A stretch of 64,000 bases of DNA, taken from Aedes albopictus (taxonomy: Eukaryota; Arthropoda; Insecta; Diptera; Culicidae). This document shows positions 35,676-45,500 of this stretch, piece after piece; the first letter of the stretch is position 1; every line of letters starts with the position of its first letter. Below the pieces are notes generated by a model, which searched no databases, was not told the DNA's origin, and saw only the letters and a program-made list of their open reading frames with translations. The stretch is taken from assembly GCF_035046485.1 (NCBI RefSeq), contig NC_085136.1, forward strand, positions 162,561,963 through 162,625,962, in the 5' to 3' direction. The position numbers and the translations under genes were made by a program.

Positions 35676-35973
35676 ATTGTATGATTCCACTACTTGGAAG
35701 CGCTAGAGGGCATGCATGTTTTTAATTAAATTTTTCAAAGGATCCTGATTATTTAGAAAGATTGTTGCTTCGGTAAAGTTGTTTCATAAGTCAATGACAC
35801 ATTCCAAGCACTTCTATACCGCGATTTTTGAACTTCATCGATCGATATTTCCGAGCTCTTGCTGCCGATTTTGATTACAGCCTGGATTCGCTGGTTGGGT
35901 CACGATTGCGCCCCGATTAGCGAATCGTGTTCGTTCGTTGGGGCAACTGACAACTGATCAAAATGCTCTAGAC

Positions 35974-36957
35974 CAGGGCTGCCCAACGTACGGCCCGCGG
36001 GCCGGATCCGGCCCGCGAGGACATTTTGTGCGGCCCGCGGCACGATTGGACAAAAATGAGAGAATTTAGCCTGAGATATTATTATCTATATATATAAAAA
36101 TGAGTTTGAGGTTCCTTTGAGGCAACAAAACTCACGAACGGCTGAACAGATCGGGAGGACTCTTGCAGGGTTTGATTCGTATTCATGATGGCTGTGTTTA
36201 TATATAAAAGAAAGTTACGAAAATCAACTTAAAAAAAGAGCAATTGTGAAATTACTGAAATTGTTATGAGCGGGGAAGAAATTCAAAACGATCACAATAA
36301 AACCAATCTAGAGTGCGGTGCCAAAATTACTCCCCAGCAGATGTCAAACAATCACAATCAAAATGGCAGTACAACGTCTGCCGGGACAGCTAGTTCTGAA
36401 TATTTTCCTTTTTCAATGGAAATGTATTTTAATAATTTAAAAAAATAAAATGACTTTTTAGAGTATATTTTGTAAAATTTTTAAAAGATTTAAAAGTATG
36501 CAAGCATTTGGTTTGAGTGTCCTACAGAATTGATGTAAAAGATTCTTAACAATAAAATAATGCGTAATGTGAAAATTCGCTTGATAAGATTGTAAAACAA
36601 AATAGAAAGATTACGTCATAAACTTAATTTAGGAAAAACATGAAAAATTTAATCACAATTTTTGAAGCTTTCAGAGATTTTTTTGTGCCATTGAATAGCT
36701 CTGTCTGGTAAAACATTGAAACATGTTATTGAAACTTCCTAAATACTCTGTCAAGCTCCAATATTCTGCAAAAAATCAGAAAACATGTCAAATTTCATTA
36801 GAAACATTAAACTGCAAAAAAGTTCTTTTCTATTATCTAGCCATGTTCAGAAAAGATATAAAAAATAATGTATTATTAACGAATTTTTATTTCTGGCCCG
36901 TCGACTGGTATGCAGTTTCACCAGTGGCCCGCGGCCGAAAAAGGTTGGGCAGGCCTG
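35974..36957. mobile_element. hAT-like non-autonomous element with 8-bp target duplication
   Basis: The ends cagggctgcccaacgt and the reverse complement of the right end, caggcctgcccaacct, are inverted repeats with the hAT-like CAG start. CTCTAGAC flanks both sides exactly (35966-35973 and 36958-36965). Both termini lead into ggcccgcggcc-rich sequence. The interior is AT-rich, non-coding and split by a Helitron. Confidence 0.88.
36085..36393 (+). mobile_element. Non-autonomous Helitron nested in the hAT-like element
   Basis: It begins TCTATATATATAAAAATGAG after an A and ends gtctgccgggacagCTAG before a T. These are the 5'-TC, 3'-CTRR and A/T-insertion hallmarks of Helitrons, with a small GC-rich hairpin (ctgccgggacag) just before the end. 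A 60-codon frame at 36266-36448 runs through the 3' end and is not a gene. Confidence 0.8.
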
Positions 36958-36965
36958 CTCTAGAC

Positions 36966-37560
36966 ACTCGCATGTGACGGGAATTACGTCACCAAACACT
37001 AACATACTTGCACAAACGTTCTGTATATAGAAGTTGCGATGCGGTGGCGGTCAGACGTCAAACTCGTTTTGACATCGATTTTGACACTGACAGTGCTTTT
37101 TAGTTGGGTTTTGCCCCAACCAGTGAACATTCAACCATCGAGACAGCCCATATAGCGAGTCTCCAACGAACGAATCGGCACTGTATTATTGCATTAAAAT
37201 GAAGATAATTACTTATATTCTTTGAATATTACCTGAAACTTTAAAAACTGCTTCTAAAAAGTAGTAAATTCTTCAAAATTTCGGTCAAAATTCGTCATTT
37301 TTTTGCGATGGTGTCCCGTTACGCTGTATTTCTTGATTTCTCTCGAAGTACAAAGGTCCAATTCCCAATTAGAAACCATAAAATAAATCTTCTATTCAAA
37401 TCTGATCGTTTGATATGCTGGTTAGCATGTATTTAACAACATAACAGTTTTTGGAATAAAAAGTTTGAGTCTTGCGCAAAACGTAACGCGTGGAATGTGC
37501 CCAATGTCTTTAAGTTGAATAGTCACTTGAGTTTCTACCTGTGGTAGTTTCAAATTTACA
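36966..37560. other. Intergenic flank
   Basis: A segment at 37130-37180 and one at 35880-35945 share a loosely inverted gattcg(c/t)-ggttgg motif and may be the ends of an older outer element. This is too diverged to call. Confidence 0.3.
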
Positions 37561-37963
37561 AAAAAAAAACTTTGTCGGAAGCTGCAACCCTCTAAGACGC
37601 ATATTCAGAGCTCTAGAGAGTTTTATTGTAAGATCAAAACGAAAGACGTTGGAATGTAGTACCAACTAATCCGAAGCACGTAGCCGAGGATTACCCGCCA
37701 AGATCCATATTTAGAGCTCTGGAGAGTTGTATAAAAAAAACTGGTCAAAATAAGTTACTGCAGATCTATACCCAAAACCAAAGATGTAAACATCTGGCAA
37801 CTATCGAATCAAAGCACTTTTCCGAAGACTGCAACTCTGTGGATGCAAAATTGTCTAGAGCAGTTACAGCCAATCTAGACCAAAGATCTAGAAGGCTTGC
37901 AAATGTGATACAAATCAATCGAAGATACTTCTACGAAGACTCCAACCCTCCAGGACGCACATA

Positions 37964-38815
37964 CAGGGTGTTAGGTTCATGGGTACAAATTTTTTAAAGG
38001 GTGATAGAGGACCATAAATGGTGAAAAATATTATTCCGCATATGGTCAAATTTCAACCGTTACGTAGCTATTGAACTTTCCATGTTTTTTGATTATTATC
38101 AAAAACAAACTCATCGCAGTTTTTTACCCTTATTCGAAAGATTATTGAATTTTCTATATGGCATCTTTGAATCGATTGGTTTAGTTGAATAACTTAACCT
38201 TCCAGGACGCGCGCCATCAAGCAATCGAAACTGCAAAGCGCTCGTGCTGTATGCAAAGAGCGAGGTTTTTTGGTAGTGTTTTACTTTTTACAACAGCGCG
38301 CGCGCTGAAGGGTTAATAACGCCAAACTTCTAGCTCTTATTGTTTTCTTGTAATTTTGATTTAAATTTGCGGTTTAGTACAGTGCGTAAAAAAGTACTTA
38401 CCATGACAGTGGCAAATTTATGATCTAAAATGCGATGTTTAACTCGAAATTGCAAGAATACGATAAGAGATAGAAGTTTGATGTCAAAGAACGAATTGTA
38501 GAGTGGAACAAAGTAAAACACACTACTTTTGAGCTATTTGCTCTAGAAAACTTAGATATTTAACTAAACCAATCGGTTCAAAGATGCCATTTGATAGAAA
38601 ATTCAACAATCTTTCGAAAAAGGGTAAAAAAAAACTGCGAAAAGTTTGACCATTATCAAGTTATAGCCAGTTAAGGCAAAAAGAGTAAAAAACATGGGAA
38701 GTTCAATAACTACGTAATGGTTGAGATTTGACCATATGCGTAGAACAATCTTTTTCCCCATTTATGGTCCTCTATCACCCTTTTAAAAGTTTGTACTCAG
38801 GAACCTAACACCCTG
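37964..38815. mobile_element. 852-bp foldback element, TA target
   Basis: The terminal repeat cagggtgttaggttc is complemented by gaacctaacaccctg at the right end. TA lies on both sides (37962-37963 and 38816-38817). Arms of roughly 230 bp (tggtcctctatcaccctttt, ggcatctttgaa-cgattggtt) pair with modest divergence. Non-coding; Tc1/mariner-type origin inferred from the TA. Confidence 0.82.
38194..38316. mobile_element. 123-bp TTAA MITE nested in the foldback
   Basis: It starts ttaaccttccaggacgcgcg and ends with the complement of ttaacccttcagcgcgcgcg. TTAA is at both ends. The GC-rich termini contrast with the AT-rich host element. Confidence 0.7.
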
Positions 38816-39060
38816 TATAAAACACTTGGTAATGATATCAAAATGTACAACAATTCTAGATCATTTAAAGTAGATCTAGACCTAATACGAAAACGTAAAA
38901 ATGTAGTTTCAACCAAACTGAAGCACTTTGCAGAAGATTCCAACCATCTAGGATGCATATCGAGAAGACTATAATATCGTATTTAAGGATGAAACTTATC
39001 TATAGCAGTTTCAGCAGATCTAAATCAAAACCAAAGACATAAAAAAAAGTAGTGACGCAT

Positions 39061-39582
39061 TCTACCGTGATGTGATGTTACAACGATTTGCCGCCTTTTT
39101 TGTTAGATTTTCCACTATATCTTTTAAATACGACCGTAAACCTCTTTTTTTTTGTATTCGGATTCCTTGTGAAATTTGCAGTAAATATGATCTGTTGAAC
39201 ATTGATATTTCATTGGAAAAGGCTATTCAAAATAAGAATTAGTAGTGTGACGTTACAACGTTGTTACGTTGTAATCATGCAAGAAGTATGGATCTTCTGA
39301 ACAACTTCTTAGAAGAAAGTATCCTGCTATATTCTGTTATTCCCAAGATATTCACTTCAAAGCACAAAGGACTACAAAGGACGGTGGGCGGGCGGATATG
39401 GGTTGAGCGAAAGGATAATTTATTATCCAGAGTGACAGGCTTCGTTTGAAGGATGAGTTTCTTTCGAAGGAGAAAAAATATAAAGCTTCAATTTTTTGTT
39501 AATATGAGGACAGCTTCCAAATCGTTCAGTTTTTTTTCTTGAAAACCATCAAAATACAAATATTTTTAAAAAATACCATTGA
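39061..39582. other. 3' flank of the secreted asparaginase gene
   Basis: A minus-strand AATAAA (tttatt at 39419-39424) lies about 160 bp beyond the stop codon and is a plausible poly(A) signal. Nothing else was identified. Confidence 0.45.
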
Positions 39583-42500
39583 TCAATCATATTCCGCGGA
39601 CAACTGTTCCAAAATTGACCACACATCAAGCATCATCTCTCCCTCAGACAGTTGCTCCTCGATGATTTCCCCCTTTCGGACGCCATACGCAATCGTCTGG
39701 CCTCGCTGATACGCCCAAGAGATTTGCTCCGTATTGCACACGATTGCCACATTTCCGTTCGCATCCAGCCCAACAATGCCGGCCGTGCCATCCAAGCGTC
39801 CAGACATCGCAGCCAGCGCATCTTCGGATGCTTTGATCATGTCATCTCCCAGGTATTCCATACGCTTCAGAATGTCGTAAACCAGCGACACCTTCATAAT
39901 GGTATCGCCGTCGCCGGTTGCAGAAATTCCACCGATTAGATTGTCTGCATACGTTCCCGCGCCGATAATGGGCGTATCTCCGACCCTGCCCGGCAGTTTG
40001 CCCGTCAGACCACCCGTCGACGTAGCGGCGGCAATGTTGCCAAACCTATCGATGGCCACCGCCCCCACGGTTCCTCCCTCGCCGGTGCTGGGTTTCTCGT
40101 TGTTTTGCTTCCATCGGTCCAGGGAGTCCTTGGCATATTGCGTCACCAGTTGACCCGGCGGGTACATTATTTCGATGCCCTTAAATTGTTGTTCAAAATT
40201 ACTTAAATGGAATGTGGTAGATTATAAACTGGCGTATTCAGAATCCTCAGAATCACTTCGTTCCTTTCGTTTTTATGCAAAGCTTACCTACAGAGGATAA
40301 GTAAAATGATCAGGACATGCAAAAATTTTCTTTGTGAAGGGTGTTCAACTTGCGTAAACTTTTCGTGAAGTGTATCAAAAATTCGTCAATGCTCACTGTT
40401 GTTATTACCTAGTTGTCTATCATCCTCTAATGCCTATTTTTATATTTTGATCTAAACATCGTTTTTCGCCATCTAAAATCGGTTGAAACATGCTTTGGTG
40501 AAACATGATGATTTTTTTTAATTCGTGATTTTGTGAAATTTGATTTTGATTGTTCTAATTTTATTTCTGATAATCCTTAAACTTTAATTATTTTCCTGGA
40601 TTCAGAATTTTCAAGAAGAAAACATTTTGAGATTTTATGATTATTGTTAAAATATTTTATTTCTTTTTCTTGCACATTTTAATTTTCCATCTAACTTTAA
40701 AGAAAATAATTTAAGAGTGTGTTCAACTCTCCTAAACTTTTTCATTATAATAGAACAATTCGTCAAAAAATTAAAATATGTTCTTATACTGACTTTTCGA
40801 CCCTCTCAGCAGAATACCCTCTTCGAATGAGTGTAATCAGTTTTGTACCTTTTAACGCGTATCTGTCAAAGAAGACGGGTTTGGTGATGGTGGTGTAGTG
40901 GCTGCCGCTTCTGATTCTTATGCAGAAGGTCATGGGTTCAATACCTGGCCCGTCCCTTTCATCCTACTTTGATTCTTTCTATCTACTTTCTCTCTCTTTA
41001 CTCATGTATATTGATATGTTCATAGCCATTGCTAGAACCAGAAATGAATTGCAAAAATTCGTTTCCCTTCCTTCCAACTTCCACAGCACAGCGTATATAA
41101 CGCCTACAAGTTATGCAACCAAAGCGAACTGAGCCGCTTGTCCTTCATAGTAATCACCACACCATCTATCGCCTTACGGACATCCCCAATCCATGGATCG
41201 CATCACCGACCCAACGTTGACTCCCAGATCTCCCATCCTTTCCGCCTAACAAATACCACAGTCCGTGCGGGTTGTGGAGATGCAGAGGTGCTCTCGGTCT
41301 TTAGTAGCAACAACCAGCACACTCTAACATTCCTTTCCCTTCCCAACTGACGATAAGGACATGGCCGGCACCGTTATTGATCAAAAATGAGCTGCTTAAA
41401 TTGCACTTTGAGAATAAATGGAGTGTCCCAGCCCTTATTCATTTGGATCTCAGTGCAATTGGTATCAGCTCAGATCAATCACGGAGGAGTCAGATTTGAT
41501 CGTTTTTGATCGTTTTGTAACGCGTATCTGTCAAACGATAAGCAAAAGAGGTCGGAATAAAAATATGTTATTTGTTGCGACTTAATACAAAAGAAACACA
41601 TTGGCGTAGCTAGAGGGGGCGCCTGAATCCACCAGACACCACAACTCTTAGGTGAATCCCTGAAAAACATGATTGACGGGTTACTGAAATTTCTATACGA
41701 AGCCCTGAATTATCTTTTGAAAAGATCCCGAGAGGAATTTCTGAAAGAATCACTACAGGAATTCCTGAAGAAATCCCTAGAGGAAATCCTCATGGAATTC
41801 CTGCAGGTATGCCTGGAGTTAACACTGTAGGAATACCTTAAAGAATCATAAGAGCAATTAAGGGAGGAATCCCTGGAAAAAAATCTGAAGAAACCGCTTC
41901 AGTAATCCCTGTAGGAATTCCTAGAAAAAATTCTGGATTGACCCTTGGAGGAATTTCTGGACATTCTTGGAGGAATCCCTAGAGGAATGCTTGGAGAAAT
42001 CACAGTAGAAATTCCTGATGCAATTACTAAAGGAATCTCAGAAAGAAATTAGGATAATCTTCTGGACAAATTCTTGGCAGAATCCCTGGATAAGTTCCTG
42101 GAGGAGTTTCTGAAGCAATAATTGGAGATTTTCTTGGGGGCATCCCTGGAGAAATTCCTGGACGAATGGCTGGAACAATCCCTGGAAAAATCGATGAATT
42201 CCTGATGGAATCTTCAGGAATTCTGAGAGGGACCTTTAGAACAGTGGTCCTCGGGCATACTGTCTACGTGGGCCACAATTCTATTGTACAAGAAGCTAGA
42301 AAAATTCCCGGAGCAATCCCTAGATGAATTCCTATAGAAATCCCTGGAGGAATTCCTAAAGGAATTGCTGGAGGAATTTCTGCAGGAATACCTGAAGGAG
42401 TCCCTAGGAGAATTCCAGGAAAAAATCCTGGTGGACTTCCTGGATAAATTCCTGTATAAATTTCTGGAGCAAACTTTGTGAGAAATTTTGAAAAAAATCC

Positions 42501-45500
42501 CTGGATGAATTCCTGCAGGATTCTCTAGAGGAATTCTAGAAGGACTCCGTGGAGAAATTTCAGAAGAAACCTTTTGAAATTTCTAGAGCAATTCTTGGAA
42601 GAATCCCTGGGGGAATCCCTGACGCAATTTCTGGAGGAACCTCAAAAGGAATGCCTGGTGGAACTTCTGGACAAATTCCTGGCGGAAGCCCAGGAAGAAT
42701 TCCTGAATAAATCCATAGAGGCATTCTCGGAGAAATTCCTGGAGGAATTCTTGGGTCAATTCCCGAAAAAAATCCTGGAGGAATTCCTGGAGAACCTGGA
42801 GTAATTCCTGGAAGAATTCTTGGAGGAATTCCTCGAGGAGTTCATAGAGAAATGTTTGGATGAAATCCTGGAGGAACGCCTGGAGGAACACCTGGAATAA
42901 TTCCTGGATAAATCTCGAAAAGAATTTCTGAGGGATTTTTCAAGGATTTCCTGGAGAAATTCCTTGAGAAGTCGCGGTAGTAAATTCTGAAGGAATCCCT
43001 GGAGGAATTTCTGGGGTAATTCTAAAGAAATCTCTTGAGGAATTCCTAGAAGAAACTTTAGAGAAATTTCTAGAAAAACTCTTGGAATAATCCCTGGGGG
43101 ATTTCTGGGAAAAATCCCTGGAGGAATCCCTGAAGTCATTTCTGGAGCAACCTCAGGAGAAATGCCTGGAAGAACTTCTGGACAAATTCCTGTCGGAAAC
43201 CTGGACCCAGGAATTCCTGGACCAGTTCCTCAAAATCGTGGAGAAATTCCTTAAGGCGAAATTGGAAGCGTTTCCTCACTTTTTGTTTTTTGATTTTTTA
43301 TTAAATAACGAAGTAATATTTTCAAAATCGGTTTTCGTACACATGTAGAGTAAGGATCAAGGTATCTTCTGAATTTTTTGTGGTGGAAAATGTTTTTCGT
43401 TTTTGCGGAAACCATTTCTGAGAAAAATTTCACCAAAAAAATGGTTTCTGCAAAAATGGAAAACATTTTCCACCTCAAAAAAAAAACAGAAGATACCCTA
43501 ATCCATACTCTAAATACATGTGTACGAAATCCGATTTTAAAAATATTGCTTCGTTATTTAATAAAAAAACAAAAACATGGCGAAATTCTTCTAGTTTTGC
43601 CTTAAGAAATACCTGGCGTTATTCCTGAAGGAATTCTTGGAGGAGTCCCTAGAGAAATGCCTGGATATAATCCGGGATAAATTCCGGGAGAAATTTCTGG
43701 GGGAATTTCTGAAGGGATCCCTGGATGATTTCCTGGAGGACTCCTGAAGAAATCCTTGAAGGAATTCTTGGAGTAATCTCAGGAGGCATTCATGCAGGCA
43801 TCCCTGGAGGAATTCTTGAGGTAATTGCTGGATAAACTCCGGGAGGAATTTCTGAAGGAACCCCTGGTGGATTTCCTGAAGAAATCACCGTAGTAATTTC
43901 TGGAGGAACTCCAGTAGTAACTATTAGATCAATTTCTGGAGGAATGTCTGAAGGATTTCCTGGGGTAATGCTGAAGAAACATCTTGAGGAATTTTTGGAC
44001 GAATCCTTAGAGAAATTTCTAGAGAAATTCTTGCAAGTATCCCTGAGGGAATTCTTGGCAAAATCTCTGGTAGAATCCCTGAGGAGGAATGCCTGGAAAA
44101 ATTTCTGGACAAATTCCTGTCGGAAGCCCAGAACAAATTCCTGCATGAATCCCTAGAGCAATTCCTGGGGAAATTTCTTGGAACTATCCCTGACAGAATT
44201 CCTGGAGAAATCACTAGAAGAATTCTGGAATGAATCTGTGGAGAAATTTCTGAATTCCCAGAGGAATTTCTGGTGGAATTATGAATTATGAATTACTGGA
44301 GGAATTCAGGAGGCATTCTTGGAGGAAATATTGGAGGAATCATCGGTGGAATTCCTGGAGAAATCTCTGGAAGAATTCTTAGAGGAATCCCTGAAGGAAT
44401 TCCTGGTACAATTTCTGGACTAATTTCCGGATGAACTCCTGGAAAACTTACTGAAGAAATATCTGAAGGAACCCCTGGAGAATTTCCTGCAAAAATTCCT
44501 AAATTTTATTCTTGGTGGAATTCCTGGAGGAGTCCCCGGATAAATTCCAGGATGAAATCCTGGAGGAATGCCTGGAATAATTCCAGGATAAATTCCCGGA
44601 GAAATTTCTGGGGAAATATGGAGTCCCTGGAGTATTTCCTGGAGGATTTCTGAAGAAATCCTTGAAGAAATTTCTAGAGGAATCTCAGGAGGAATTCATA
44701 CAGGATTCCTGGATTAACTTCGGGAGGCGTTCCTGGGGGAATTCCTGGACAAATCCTTGTATAAATTTTTAAATGAATTCTCGGAGAAATCCTGGAGCAA
44801 GTCCTGGAGGAATCCCAGAAAGAGTTACGAAATCCTGAAATCCTGGATTAATTCCATGAGAGCTTGGGTATAAGAGGGTTAACGATAATGACTCATATTT
44901 GCACAAAACTGGATTATTCTTCTTGAAGTTAAAGTGCTTCTAGTAAAGTGCATAATCTGATGTTTATAATTATTAACTTGTTTCGTAAAACAAGTAAGTT
45001 TGTGATATTTTTGAAACTATCGTTATGGTCTAGACTCTCAGTCTTAAGGGAAATGTGGAATGTTAACTTTCGATTATTCCCGACATTTCGGTCCTTTGCG
45101 ACCTTGAGGAAGATTTGCTGGGAATTTTGTGCATAAATTAAGTCAGACAGGGTTTGCTCCTGTGCATTTGATATGAGTCTAAGGGGGTTTCCAGGAAGTT
45201 CTCAGAGAGCCCAAAAAAGGGGTTACAAGGCGAATCAGGGGGCGTTTCAAGGTCTTGTTTCGGAGGATTTCAGTAGGCGTTCCGACATGATTAGATGGAG
45301 TTTCAGGGGAGTTAAGGGTGATTCAGCAGGAGTCTGAGATTACTTTTGGAGTTGGATTGTTTTGCCGGTGCTACCGTAGCCTCGCTGATCTCGAACACGT
45401 TTGTTATACTCGGTATCGTATAGGGAATGTGTTCCATCAGCAATCTCACGCTCCCATATTCATCCTATTCGAAAACTAGCGATTACGGCACCGATTGATT

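Larger units (their letters stand above)
37561..39060. repeat. Diverged repeat array (caaccctccaggacgcata-like units)
   Basis: Related phrases such as gctgcaaccctctaagacgc (37582), gactccaaccctccaggacg (37938) and gattccaaccatctaggatg (38938) recur with neighbouring agatctagacc motifs. The array is interrupted by a foldback element. Confidence 0.5.

Noticed and set aside
42574..43139. Glu/Phe/Leu-rich frames resembling coiled-coil proteins
   Set aside because: They arise from the 12-bp repeat, occur on both strands and have no exon signals.
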